The notes under the pieces: generated by a model
What the model was told of the DNA's origin: nothing
The model's database searches: none
What the model saw: the letters and a program-made list of their open reading frames with translations, nothing else
Part shown: positions 34,080 to 45,672 of the stretch, piece after piece
Layout of the letters: each line of letters opens with the position of its first letter
How positions within the stretch are numbered: the first letter of the stretch is position 1
Made by a program: the position numbers and the translations under genes
Assembly: GCF_030272615.1 (NCBI RefSeq)
Contig: NC_081409.1
Span: 648,742,468 to 648,806,467, forward strand
DNA: 64,000 nucleotides
Direction: 5' to 3'
Source of the DNA: Cryptomeria japonica
Lineage: Eukaryota > Streptophyta > Pinopsida > Cupressales > Cupressaceae

Positions 34080-35300
34080 TGTAAAGCAGAAAAATCGAAC
34101 CCTAGGTGTTCCCCCCCACTCCAAGGAGAAAGGAGGTCACTAGGATTGACGGTTTTCACTTAGGAGAGACTTTACATTCAAAAGAGGGGTTGAAACCCAC
34201 AAGATCCAATCCCACACAATGCAAGATCGGATTCTAAATGAGTTTCAAGGGTTAAGACAGCAAGGCTACCCTCTTTTGTAAAGAATGTAGATAGAAGGAT
34301 TGAACTAGGAGTGCATGTAAAGTAAGAAAGATTCGCTTATAAACAAAGATAGGAATATGGGCTGAAGCTGTGGACCTGGAATTAGCAATAAAATGTCGAG
34401 ATGATGCTGTTCTGCAAATTTGAGTGAAAGTTGACGGGACGATGGCACCCAGCGTGCACACGGTCCTCCGAAAAATCCGTGAAATGAAGGGGGATCTGTT
34501 CGTCTCTGCACAAGGATTCCAGATCTTCAATTATAGCCGCGTACCTGCAACCTACACATAGAAAAGAGAGGACGATTGGGGGGTTAGGGATTAGGGGTTT
34601 GCCTTTAGGTCAAACCCCAGTTTTGGAATTAACCAAGAAATGAGAATGTTGTAAATGTAAATGTTTGTAATGTAAAGAAGTACTCATACCTTGTCGTAAG
34701 AACGTTTGTATTCTTACATGCGAAGGTGTAATGAATGTTGTATTTTGTATGTTGTAAGTGATCTCCTCTTCAATGGTTGAATCCTTGTCTTGAAAGCAAC
34801 ACTTAGCCTTGAATGGAGACTTAGAATGCTCAATTGCTTGAAGAAATGCTTGAATGCTTGAATGTTTGAATGTTTGAATATCGCTTCCGCCTCTTGCCTT
34901 TTCTTCTTTCCTTCCTCCCTTTCTAGGAGAGGAAAAGTAGTTTATATACTTGTCAATTAGGGTTGATAGACTGATTTTTCCGACCTTAGGCCGACCTAGA
35001 AGCATTATTTTCCAATTTGTAAACTTAAAGACCCGATGCCCAAAAGAGACCAAGCCCAAAATAGGGCCAGGGACCAGGGTGCTGGGTGCGATGGTCCTAA
35101 GGGACCAGGGCGCTGGGCGCCATGGTCCCACCTCCTGGGACAGCAGGGTGCAAGGAAGGATCAAGCCAAGGTGCAGAAAGATGTAGTTTTTGATGTCATA
35201 AATAGGTTTCGGGGTCTCCATTCAGGTTCAGTGTTGCGTCACCATCGTGAAGACCCAAATGCAGTCGAAATTGCAAGTGTCACAATTTTAGGATGCTACA
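34080..35300 (-). mobile_element. Element G: right LTR (5' LTR)
   Basis: 1,221 bp, TGTAAAGCAG to GATGCTACA. Relative to the left LTR it carries an extra unit in which GGGACCAGGG(T/C)GCTGGG(T/C)GC appears twice in tandem (about 35070-35130), explaining most of the length difference. The minus-strand TATA box TATATAAAC is at 34940-34948. Confidence 0.93.
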
Positions 35301-36359
35301 ATAGGGATAATAAGACAATTAGTTGGGAACATGGTGTAGTCACAGATGAAGGGTTTGGATGGGACTGTCCAACCATGGAACATAGATTTCAACACAACAT
35401 AAATAACACAAGAAAATTATCAACAAATAAGAGTGATATATTCACCCTTAGTAACATTCATTACATCATATGCCTTTTGATGCATTGAATAAGAATGGGC
35501 TCACAAGCCTACCATAAGGCGTTGCAAGTTAAACAATGGACACATTGGCCTGATCATAGTCCCTCAGACTAGTGAATTGAATCTAATGATAAAACTTACT
35601 ATCTAACTAATTTTACTATCCTTGAATTATTATAAAATGATCTTATATATACTTCTCTAGCTTTGGCAAAGATCTGTGTCGGCCTTAAGGGTCTCAATAT
35701 TGAAGAATGATTAAACACTAAGTTGGCCTCAAAACATGAGATGATACAGTGAAAAATATGTTGTGGACCATGGGAAAGGGTTTTCCTAGGACCCAAATGC
35801 TTCAAGTGATGTTCCAATTAGATCTACATGCAATGGGGAAGGTCCGCAACTGAGATGTTCCAACTCATACAAAATGCTCCAAAAGAGAAAATGAATGAAC
35901 TTCTAGGAGCAATAACTTAGATTTGATGAGTGCAAATCACAAGGTTTTTGGATATGATGCAAATGGCCTCATGTAGAGTGTAAATTCACATCCTCAAGGC
36001 AAGAAGAGAAAGATCTAATGAAAGGTGGAAGAAAGTTGTGAGATAGCTGCAAATTAAATTACAAGAAAAGAAAACTATTTTTGGTTGATGCAAGATTGCT
36101 TGGTAACCAAGGATGCTCCCATGTCATCAGAACACCAACACCAACACCAACTATAAGTTTTTTATAGAATTGTGTGTACTTAATTAAGACCTATTACCTA
36201 TTTTATAGAATTGTGTGGACTTAATTAAGACCTATTACCTATTTTATGTGGACTCTTTTAAAAAGTAAAATATGTATTATTTTTAATACCATGAGCTAGT
36301 AATAATTAATTTTTATATAAAAATGTATTAGACCTCTGAAAACATCCATCACAGTCATA
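35301..36359. other. Spacer right of element G, with a 41-bp tandem duplication
   Basis: Starts with ATAGG, the right target-site copy of G. No gene was recognised. At 36161-36243 TTTATAGAATTGTGTG(T/G)ACT followed by TAATTAAGACCTATTACCTA is repeated with a 41-bp offset. Confidence 0.55.
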
Positions 36360-36619
36360 TGCATGCTCAAGTTATCATGTTCCTTGTAGACTTTGAAAAG
36401 GTTTATGATACAATAAAATGGTCTTTTATTCTTATGGCTCTTGATGCATTTGGTTTTCCTTTAAGATTCTACCAAATGATCAAAACAACACTCTAATATG
36501 CAATTTCTCATGTTGATATCAACAAGTCATTATCTAAGTCTATTATCATTTAGAATCTATCAATTAGAAAATGATGTCCCCTTGCCCCTAGTTTATCAAT
36601 TTTCATTCTATTTTATATC
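36360..36619 (+). pseudogene. LINE (non-LTR) reverse transcriptase fragment
   Basis: The plus-strand frame from 36368 reads QVIMFLVDFEKVYDTIKWSF then ILMALDAFGFP, matching the LINE reverse-transcriptase block usually written LDLEKAYDRV.W.FL...L..FGF. Further on LSIRK-stop-CPLAPSLSIF corresponds to the (S)IRQGCPLAP block. Three in-frame stops (TAA, TAG, TGA) disable it. It is cut at 36619 by an LTR fragment and its continuation was not found. It would have copied LINE RNA at nicked chromosomal DNA. Confidence 0.8.
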
Positions 36620-37392
36620 TGTAGACACCTAAAATTGTCCTGTCCAATTAAATAAATATTTTTTATTTATTTAAGCCTAATTCTTCTATTAATTAAATAA
36701 ATCTTTATTTATTTAAGTAATCCATTTATCCTGTTCTAAACCTTTTTCTTATTTAAATAAATACTTTTATTTATTTAAATTGTCCTTTTCCTAAATTATA
36801 TAAATATTTCGATTATTTAATTGATCCCACTTCCTCTATTAATTAAATAAATCTTTATTTATTTAATTAATTCATTATCCTTTTCTACCCATAACACATG
36901 TCATTCATCTGTTAATTCCTACACTACTTGCCCTCTCATTATTTTATTATTTCCTCTACCTACCCTTTAATCCTAGCTAACCATCTATCTTTTACACCTC
37001 TTAATCTTATCCCTCCATTTCTTACAATGTCTTCTATATAAGAGGATGCTTCCTTCATTATCAACCCTCCTAAGCATTCTATTTAGCTAATCAATCTCAT
37101 GCAATCAAGCCTTTTTGTGATCAAGCTATCAACCACATTTGCATTCTTTGTTGAGCTCTTGTGCACACATAAAATATGAGAGAAAATATATCAAGAAAGA
37201 TCAATGGAGATAGGAAGAATGAAGAATCAAACCCTAGTGGATATGTGATGGTATAATGTTTGTGATTTTGTTGATTTGCATTGTCTTAGGTAATCTTCAT
37301 ATGTTATGGTGGATCTTTGTTGTTGTTAAGCTAGGGTTTTGTGGTTGAATCCATTTAGTCTTTCAATATTGTTGTTTCCATTATCCACTTAT
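36620..37392 (+). mobile_element. LTR fragment related to element H's LTR, opposite orientation
   Basis: It begins TGTAGACACCTAAAATT, the reverse complement of the right end of H's LTR, and then follows that LTR through the TTAATTAAATAAAT runs, a TATA box (TATATAAG, 37035-37042), and TGTTATGGTGGATCTTTGTT then GTTGTTAAGCTAGGG. Similarity ends at about 37392, roughly 20 bp short of the expected CA terminus. No internal sequence is attached, so it is a solo or truncated LTR. Confidence 0.85.
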
Positions 37393-38034
37393 CTATTAAG
37401 AGACTCTAACCTAGGTCCTAGGGTTAATGGGAGACTTTGTAAAATCTTGTAACTAATCCACCAAAATAGAATATAGATCTAGCTAGAAAAAGAAGAGAAT
37501 TTTGCATAGAAGAACTAAGATACAAAGACAAAATAAAATTATATAATTTACATTGTATTCATCAACAAATGTATCAATTAAAATATGTCAAAGTATAATT
37601 TTATACAAAGATTGAACTCCTGTAAGAGCTAAAATCACATGGAGGAAATGAAATTACAAAGGAGGTGCCTAAAGAGTTAAACTTCACTTCTTCATAGTTA
37701 GCTTAATGAAAACAAATAATACAATGACTATTCTAAATGCGATGCAACTATAATTTCTTCATAATTCATGGAGAAAATAGAAGTTATGCTATGTGCTAAC
37801 TGCCCTTCTGCCCCTCCCCTCTCCCGTCAAGTCTAAATAAGGAGAGATATGGGTCTTAGCAACAAATTCTGATTAGGAACCCAATTAAAGAAAGGACGTG
37901 ATTAAACCCAATTGAGAAAAACTCCTAACCATTTATCCAAACTAAAGAGGAAAGTTTCAATTGCCAATGTAGAATTGCAAATGAATCCACACTACAACAT
38001 GATTATATCAAAGTCATAGAAACCACTTCATGAG
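37393..38034. other. Non-coding spacer
   Basis: No recognisable coding or repeat structure; AT-rich on both strands. Confidence 0.5.
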
Positions 38035-38275
38035 TGTTGGAGTTTTATATTAATTAGGTTAGTTTTACGTTAATAGTTAAATAATATAAATTAGATAGAT
38101 TGTTAGTTGATGGGAATTTATGTTCCTGTAAGAGAGTTTTGGTAGTTCTTTAGACAAATAATAACTTTATATAGCCAATCTTGATTAATGGAAAACCTAT
38201 TTGATTGTATCAAATAATATATTTTCTTTCTACAAATAGTTTGATTTGTGATTACTCTCACATTTAGTATCAGAT
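38035..38275 (+). mobile_element. Short copia-type LTR with decayed primer site
   Basis: A 228-bp TG...CA unit (TGTTGGAG to ACTCTCACA) is followed at once by TTTAGTATCAGATCA, one or two changes from the initiator-Met site TTTGGTATCAGAGCA. Short LTRs with this arrangement are common in small copia lineages. The interior is cut at 38522 by copia B's LTR, leaving about 250 bp without a readable gag. Confidence 0.6.
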
Positions 38276-38522
38276 CATTTATGATCATTGTGTGCTTGTG
38301 AAGAGAAAGTAGGATGGATTGGTAGTAAAGATCTAAGGGCAGACTAGCATGAGAAGGCGTTAGTAGTCTTGGAGTAAGTGAAACAAATCTATCAAAATAC
38401 CTAAGGTGTCCAACCATCTCTATGACATACAAACCACAAGGTTGAAGCATAAATAAGGTGTGTGAAGGGTTTGAAGATAATACTAATATGTTAAGATTTA
38501 AGTAACATGACAAGGCATATTA

Positions 38523-39971
38523 TGTTAGACAACTCAGATAACCGGTGAACAATTGAGAGGGGGGGTGAATAAGTTGTTAACAGATTATACAAATTTAAGC
38601 ATTAAAACCTTATTATCGGAATACATAAACCAAATACCGAAATAGTAGATATAACAGTTAAGCACAAGTATAATCCACATAACATTTACCAACCATCCAC
38701 AAAAGATATACCAAGATTTGTACGTGGAAAACCTGGTAAAGGGAAAAACCATGGTGGGAAGCCTACCCACAGTCAGATAATACTTCTGCAGTAAGTATGT
38801 GATTCCAAAAAGAAAAGCTTGCACATGCAGGAAGGAAAACAGCCTAGAGCGCACTTCTCATCAAAAAAGGAGCCTCACTGACTACAAAATAAATCCAGAC
38901 TACTATCCAGAAAGAAGAGAGAACTCCAAGAATAGCATCTCCTATGCCTGAATACAGTTCCAGTTAAGCTCAATACCAAAGGTCTTAAACCTCTTTCACC
39001 AACCCAATTCGATCACCTATGATCGACCAAAATATTTGCATATGATTACATCCTTATTCGCACACAGATAATCCTATATCCCAAAAACCCACAAATATGC
39101 CCATGATCTACAAAGAGATCTTACATCATATTTATACCAATTTAGGACCTAAACAATTAGGTCGGCCACCTAAAAGATAATACAATAAATTCATAACATA
39201 AACCCACAATCCAATGATCAACCAAGTCGGCCTAAGACTGAAATAACATAATCCAATCAATAGATCCAACCGAAAATGCATTGGGATCATCCACCAACAT
39301 GTTAGATAAACCAGTCCATAACCTAGCCGAATAAGATAGCATTAGGTCTGGACCAAAATCCAACACCATTGATCAACAAGAACACAAACAAGATAACCAA
39401 AAACATCCCAAAAGTCATCTATAAGTTGTGCCAACAACACTTATCATGTGCATCAAAATATCTTCAACAAAGCTCTGTCAGTAAAACCCTTACCCGTGAC
39501 CAAAAGGCTTACTAGAACAAATGATAGCTCTTGATTCATCAAATCCCAAACCAACTGATCATGATACACATCTGAATAGCATGAATGATAGATCCAAACT
39601 AATTCTACAAATTGAAGCATACTGGAGCATAGCGGATCAATATCATAATCCAACCGCTCTACCGGAACCTACTAGAAACCGGTAAACAACCAAAATAGCT
39701 AGTGTTGCCATCAATGACAAAACATCAATGCAACACATAATTAGTTCCTCCAATTGCCAAAAATATCTCCCTTTAGCATTGATGGCAACACTAGATGTGA
39801 AAAAAATCCAAGTGCCAAGAAATGCCAAACAAGTCTCCCCCAAAGGAAGACAACCAACAATCTCCTATAAGATGATATTACAATGAAGTTAACAAACTCC
39901 TCTTGAAAATGATATCCCTGTTAACCTCTAATCTCACTTTGACTGATATTTTGTTAAGATTTGTTTTTCAC
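38523..39971 (-). mobile_element. Copia element B: left LTR (3' LTR)
   Basis: 1,449 bp from TGTTAGACAA to TTTTTCACA. The minus-strand terminus has the C-run TTCACCCCCCCTCTCAATTG also found in C and D LTRs, and plus-strand GTACGTGGAAAACCTGGTAA then AGGGAAAAACCATGGTGGGA corresponds to the LTR motif seen in A and E. A possible minus-strand TATA box (TATAAATATG) is near 39129. The other LTR is not in the window. Confidence 0.8.
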
Positions 39972-40149
39972 ATATATCTCTCCCCCTTTGACATCAATGC
40001 CAAAAATCTAACATAAACATCAAAGAAAAATCATAAATCCACTGAACCACACAACTGACTACTCCTCCTGAGTAGTAGCACCAACACATAAATCCAAAAT
40101 GAATAGAAGCTCTGTAAATGCATACCGGGCTGATGCCAATCAACATCAC
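39972..40149 (-). other. Copia element B: polypurine tract and 3' untranslated region
   Basis: Minus-strand TCAAAGGGGGAGAGA (about 39976-39990) precedes the LTR by a few bases. The same core AAAGGGGGAGA is the polypurine tract of C-family elements D and E. Confidence 0.75.
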
Positions 40150-41373
40150 TCAAGTCTCTAGTGGAGCGGTAGAAACCCCCAATCTATCTCTGAAGTACTC
40201 AAATGATTTCTTAGGCAAAGGTTTAGTGAAGATATTTGCAATCTTCTCTATAGTATTCACATAAACTAGTCTGAATTCATTTGCTTCCACCTTCTCCTTC
40301 AAAAAGTTGTACTTGATAGATATGTGCTTTGTCTTAGAATGAAATGTCACATTCTTTGATATGTCGATAGCAGTAGAGTTATCACAGTCAATAACTACTG
40401 GTTCATTACAATCCACCCTTATATACTTCAACATTTGCTTCATCCATAGAACTTGTGTATAGTTAGTAACAACAACAATATACTCAACTTCAATAGTAGA
40501 TAAAGAGGTGCATGACTACTTATTGTTGATCCATGAAACAAGTTTCTTTCCAAGAAAGAAAGATCCACTAGATGTGCTCTTTCGGTCATCAACATCTCCA
40601 GCCCAATCTGCATCGGTATATGCACATAGTGTAAAATCATCATTTTTAGGATACCACAAACCATATTCAATTGTTCCTTGCAAATACCTAAAAATCCTTT
40701 TCACCACACTCTCATGATTCTCTCTAGGATCACTCAGATATCTTGGTACAATACAAACTGCATTCATTATATCCGGTCTAGTCTGAGTCAGATATAACAA
40801 ACCTCCAATCATAGATTTGTACCTTGTAGGATTTACCGGTGCTGATGCATCTATCTTAGTCAATTTCTCACTTGTAACCATAGGTGTACCAACCGATTTA
40901 CAATTTTCAATACCAAATTTATTCAACAACTCCCTAGCATACTTAGTTTGACAGATAAAATACATTTATCAGTTTGAGTGATCTGCAAACCTAAGAAAAT
41001 TTTTGTCTCCCCAATCATTGGCATCTCAAATTCATTCTTCATATTATCAAAGAATTCCATACATATATTATCCGCACCTCCAAAAATGATATCATCAACA
41101 AAGACTTCAACAATCAACATGCCATCATCAGTGATCTTATAATATAAATTACTATCAACATTACCTTTAGTGAAACCAAGCTTCAAAAGATATTTATCCA
41201 ATCTTGCATACCAAGCTCTAGGGGCTTGTTTCAATCCATATAAAGCTTTCCTTAACCTAAAAAAAATGTTTTTGTCATCTGAAAGTGAAAATCCACCAGG
41301 TTGCTCAATGCAAACTTCCTCTTCAAGATCTCCATTCCAAAATCCACACTTAACATCCATCTGATAAACCTTG
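40150..41373 (-). pseudogene. Copia element B: reverse transcriptase and RNase H, truncated
   Basis: Ty1/copia polymerase copying element RNA to DNA. From 41373 downwards: KVYQMDVKCGFWNGDLEEEV, KALYGLKQAPRAWY, FVDDIIFGG (catalytic Asp-Asp retained; Tyr to Phe before it), KIFLGLQITQTDKC, a frameshift near 40960, then ICQTKYARELLNKFG, GGLLYLTQTRPDI, RNase H YTDADWAGDVDDRKSTSSGS, TAG at 40516-40518, then (other frames) LSTIEVEYI, DCDNSTAIDISKN, FHSKTKHISIKYNFLKE and ANIFTKPLPKKSFEYFRD. The TAG sits where copia RNase H normally has a Gln after Lys. The 5' part of RT and everything upstream is missing because element C's LTR starts at 41374. Confidence 0.92.
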
Positions 41374-42294
41374 TGTTGGCAATTGACACTCATTGAATTC
41401 ATTTTGTTGTCATTGATGGAAACAAGATTTAATGGAAGTCACAAATTGGCACTAGGAGGCATATACCAATAGGTATCGATATTGGAAGCATTTAGGCCTA
41501 CACCGGCACCAACACTGACATCAACACTTCAAGGAAGCCGAGATCAAGGAAGATTTATTTAGTAAATCATTTTGTAATTATTGTTGAGGCCTACATTGAA
41601 TATATTTTGTAAATGCATTGTAAGCGGACATAAGGCATATCATGTGTAATAGGTATATAAGTCAGTCTGCTAGGTCAATTTAAAATATGATGAGATAATG
41701 GTGATGTAATAGAGACAGACATATATAGGTATAGGAAAACTATGAGATGCGAAATATATGTATGGATATCATTTTTGTATGCGAACATTATTTCATGCAA
41801 TTCTCTGTAGATAGCTTGGCAAGCATTCTTGGAGGAGAAGTAATACCGGTAATAGTTCAAGTTTGTGAACCAGTACAGAGCAGAACCAGAACTGGAACTC
41901 TATTTGGCATAGTAGATGCATTCTTGAGTTCATTTTCAGTAATTTACTTTGGCAAAAATCTTGTAGTCAGTGAGACTCTGTAGTGATGAGTAGTATGCTC
42001 TAGGCAGTGTGCCTTCCTGCAAGTGTAGGCACTTATTTTATGTAATATCTTTTCATATGACCAGTGAACTGATATTGTGGGTCACAAATCCTACTGTGGT
42101 TTTTCCTCATTGAGGTTTTCCATTTATAAATTTTGTGTGTTATGGTGTTCATTTATGTGGATGGTTTATTTGCTTCTTGTTATATGCATATTTGTTTACC
42201 GATACATACATGCATGGTTTAGAAAGTTAAATATTGTTGATTCTGGTAGAACACTGATTCACCCCCCCCCCCTCAGTGTTCTTAGATCCCAACA
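41374..42294 (+). mobile_element. Element C: 5' LTR
   Basis: 921 bp, TGTTGGCAATTG to GATCCCAACA. It has a TATA box TATATAAG at 41654-41661, the TTGTGGGTCACAAATCC..GTGG then TTTTTCCTCATTGAGG motif, and a terminal run TTCACCCCCCCCCCC. It shares TGTTGGCAAnTG near the start and GTCATTGATGG near base 35-45 with D and E LTRs. Confidence 0.88.
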
Positions 42295-42295
42295 A

Positions 42296-42308
42296 TTTGT
42301 ATCAGAGC
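42296..42308 (+). other. Element C: primer-binding site
   Basis: TTTGTATCAGAGC follows the LTR by one base and differs at one base from the initiator-tRNA-Met site TTGGTATCAGAGC. Confidence 0.85.
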
Positions 42309-42368
42309 TTGGTACCTCGGAAGAAGTTTAACAGCTTGAGGAAGATCCTGAAACTGTAATTTTTGAAC

Positions 42369-43489
42369 ATGGCTATGGAGAAGCAACTTGAGATGGCTTT
42401 TGAGGATTATGATGTTGAAAGGATGAAGAACTTGAGATTGCAAGAAGAATTGAATTCTGCAAATGAATTCATTCTTATCCTGCAAGAAAGGTTATCATCT
42501 ACTCAAGCCAAGAGAAAAGAACTTCTGCAACAACTGAATGATGAGGAGAAGAATTCTCTTAAGGAACAATAAACTAAGTCAATCAAACATGCTCATGAAT
42601 AATGAAATGCAAGATCTGACCATGAGGTTATCAAAATATATTAAGGATAGAAAGAAAAAGGAAGATAATATTGTCTTATCTTTGAAGAACAAGTTTGATG
42701 AATGTGGAAGATTGACTCATGAGAATAATCTATTGAAGACTGATTTGGCACACTCCCGAAATAATGAACAAGAACTTGAAAGACAAGTAACTACTCTGAG
42801 AGATGATCTGACTACTGCAAGTGAGTATAAAGAAAATTTTAGGATTAGTGCTGCACAGTTGGATGACTTGTTGAAAAGATAGACATATTGATGATTCTAG
42901 AGGACTTGGATTTGTACAAGGTGAAAGCTCTAATACTGCTAATGAAGATCAGTCAACTGGTAGGCAAACTCATCAGAATAGAGGAAACCGATAAGGCAAT
43001 CTAATGCTTATAAATTCAATGGTAGACGTTTTGTTTGCAATAAATTTGGGCATATGGCTAAAGAATGTAGAAATAAGGCAAATCAAAACTACAATTCTAT
43101 TCCTAGTCAATACACAAACTGCAAGAAATATGGTCATAGATCAGAAGATTATAGAATGGATATTAAATCTCATGCATGTGGAAAGTTTGGACATTTTACT
43201 AATCATTGTAGGTCAAGAAATAATAATACCAGATATGTCAAAGCAATTTAAAAGAATAATGTTACATGCTATGCATGCAACAAAATAGGTCATATTGCTA
43301 AGTATTATAGAAGCAAGACTCAACCAGTTAATAATGAGAAAGGAAAGAAAAAGGTAGATGAAATACAACAAGATCACACCAAGAGATGGGTTAGAAAATC
43401 TAAAGAACAAAGTGGAGATGGATCTATACTGGCAAATCCACTGGTAGAACAGGGTATTCCTCCACCAGTAGGAAATTCCACTAGTAACT
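42369..43489 (+). pseudogene. Element C: Gag-like protein, coiled coil plus four zinc knuckles
   Basis: It begins MAMEKQLEMAFEDYDVERMK at the first ATG after the primer site. The first two thirds form long charged heptad-like helices (LQEELNSANEFILILQER, EMQDLTMRLSKYIKDRKKKE, ERQVTTLRDDLTTASEYKEN) spread over two frames. The C-terminal third has four knuckle positions: VCNKFGHMAKEC (first Cys lost), NCKKYGHRSEDY (last Cys is Tyr), ACGKFGHFTNHC and CYACNKIGHIAKYY. It ends with a Pro/Gly/Ser tail at TAA (43488-43490). D and E carry the same architecture. There is no canonical UBN2 or retrotrans_gag core that I can recognise; Gag function is inferred from position and knuckles. Frameshifts and stops disable it. 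Confidence 0.75.
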
Positions 43490-43841
43490 AAGGTATAAGA
43501 CTTAGGGGTTGGCAAAGTCACTGCTAAATTTTGCATATTACCCTAGAAGAGATCTAAGGAGATCTAGAGAAATGTGTTCATCATCGATGAAGGTTACCCT
43601 GACACATAACTATGAAACCGACATCCGTAGGGTTGTTGGTGAAGCATTAATTATATAAAGTTAGGGTTTTTATTCATTGATAAAAGAGGGTAAGTGAATT
43701 CATTTTCACTCACCGAGCATTCAAACATTTAGAGCAAAGTTAAGGTGAATTAAGAGCAAGCAAAGCATTGAGAAAGGATTTTGAGCAATTATTTGAAGCA
43801 CTCAATCATCCACCGACATTCACTCTCAAGTATTTTCCGAC
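43490..43841 (+). other. Element C: spacer between Gag and ORF2
   Basis: Non-coding, about 350 bp. It includes CACCGAGCATTCAAA and GAGCA-rich words that also occur in D before ORF2 (55460-55530), showing the spacer is part of the family. Confidence 0.55.
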
Positions 43842-44541
43842 ATGGCATTTGGATCATCAACACCTACTTTTATTCCAAATCCCACTGTTGTCGAAGTCAA
43901 GGATAGGTTAAGGCCAGTCTTTAAGGAGGTTCCTGAAATTGCCAAGAAGGAAGACTTTGCAAGAGCATTTTCTAGGGATCTTGATGGAGTAATGTATGTT
44001 GAATATGTGAGGGCATACATTTACTGCACTCTTGAGTATTTGGGCACTGAAGATATTAAAATCATGTATCAATCAGTGGTACTGGGAGACACCAGAAAGA
44101 TCAAACCATAATTCAAGGCAATTGAGGATCTAGGGTTAGCTGGTATTTTGTACATACTAGAATTCAAGGATAAGGTGATCAGATACATTTTGAGTAGGGT
44201 TCACAATGAATTCATTTGGTTAGATAGACCCTACATGATCATGAAGGAGGTAATTCAGGCTGTCACCAGCTTACCTAGGGTCAGACAAGAACCTAGTAAG
44301 AAAATTTCCAACATAGAGGTCAAAAAACTCACTGGTGCTACATCTGATAGCAAATCAATGAGGATAAGTACAATAACCAACACCGACATAAATTTTGCAA
44401 GCATGATCATAGGATATAAGGTAACTCAATCCAACCGATTGAATTTTGTTGCAAGTTCATGCATTCATGCCACATATTAGATGCTAAGAAATAATGTGAA
44501 GTATGACTTATGTGAATGGATGAGGAGTGAATTTATGCTAA
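43842..44541 (+). pseudogene. Element C: 5' part of family ORF2 (unknown globular protein)
   Basis: Starts MAFGSSTPTFIPNPTVVEVK, colinear with D's MASSSAPEFITNPTIIEVV. Shared blocks are RPVFKEVPEIAKKEDFARAF, IRYILSRVHNEFIWL, VIQAVTSLP, KKLTGATSDSKSMR, MIIGYKVTQSNRLNFV and LCEWMRSEF. A TAA (44109-44111) and a TAG (44478-44480) interrupt one continuous frame. It is cut at 44541 by element E. I know no catalytic motif in it; the fold could resemble the putative plant transposon protein domain found in other repeats, but that is weak. Its continuation is at 52265. Confidence 0.85.
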
Positions 44542-45672
44542 TGATGAATACTAAGAGGGGGGGCGTGAATTAGTATGCCAAAAAAAATTGCACTTAAACA
44601 CTTTGCAAGACTGATAGTAAATCGGTAAAACAATTTAGCAAATAAATTGGTTAACAAACATGCAAACCAAATAGCTAATAATGCATTCACCCACAGAAGC
44701 ACAAACGCCATAACACAAGAGATTTTGACGTGGAAACCCAAATGGGAAAAACCACAGTGAGATGGAACTCACAAGTAACTATCTGCAAAAGAAGAACCAG
44801 ACCGGTTAAGGTCAGACCGATTAAGGTCTTACAATGTTCTTTACCAGAATAGATCCTGTTAGGAATCTCAATCTCTGTTAGGAGATAAGTCCAATTAAAG
44901 ACTACCTTGCTAGAGGATTTTAGATCCCCAGATGTGAACCACCTTGTTAGAGGATTTACAAAAGGCTTTTGGGCCTACCCGATTAAGGGCTACAAACTTG
45001 TCAAAGATGTGAGTAATCAACAAGTGTTTGATCTAGCTAATAGCACAAACTGCTCGGTTAGATCCTTGATGGCTCATTCTTAATGCTCTATTGCATTACT
45101 TCAATCTTCTACACATTCATAATCTCCCCAAATCCTTAACCACCTTAAACCCTAGCCGCAATATCAACTATCGCAACAACAATAACAACAACAATCTAAA
45201 ACTCTAGACATGATGTCCTTATAAAGGAATCTGATTTTATGTCGTTCCAATAGGATTACATTACAATTTCCTAGGTTCAATGAACCTGGACATACTTGGT
45301 ACCATGACACAAAAAGGCACCGTCAAACAATTGGTGGATGGTAACTCATCACAAAATACCGGTTGGTAACTCATCACAGAGGATTACCAGTTCATACAAA
45401 ATTTCGGTTGCCGATTTCACAAAAATGAAGACTGGTAAAAATGTGTTATGCCGCTTTAATCCCTTGTACCGCTTGAAGTCAACATGCCGCTTCAGGCCGA
45501 GAAACACATTTTGCAAAACATCAATAGTCTAAAGACTATAATACAACATACCTACAACATACCAGTTGGAACAAATACCGGTTGTGCTCTAACTCATACA
45601 TATAAAGAGGATCTTAATGCAAGTGTGTGTCCATCAATGACAATCACAACATGAACATCAAAAATGTCAACA
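44542..45672 (-). mobile_element. Element E: left LTR (3' LTR)
   Basis: 1,131 bp, TGATGAATAC to ATGTCAACA. A minus-strand TATA-like box (CCTTTATAAGG) is at 45218-45228. It contains GTGGAAACCCAAATGGGAAA then AACCACAGTGAGATGG, the counterpart of the GTGGGTCACAAATCCCAC-type motif in plus-strand members. Confidence 0.93.

Larger units (their letters stand above)
27502..35300 (-). mobile_element. Element G: complete non-autonomous Ty3/gypsy retrotransposon
   Basis: A full 7.8-kb element on the minus strand: LTR 34080-35300, primer site 34058-34076, leader, gag, degenerate protease, acidic/Pro-rich tail, polypurine tract, LTR 27502-28690. Flanks are ATAGT on the left and ATAGG on the right, a 5-bp target-site duplication with one difference. 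Both LTRs run TGTAAAGC to GCTACA. No reverse transcriptase, RNase H or integrase is present, so it needed enzymes from another element. The gag and protease style (CxxH knuckle, KLGYPWL) places it near the Tat lineage. Confidence 0.9.
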
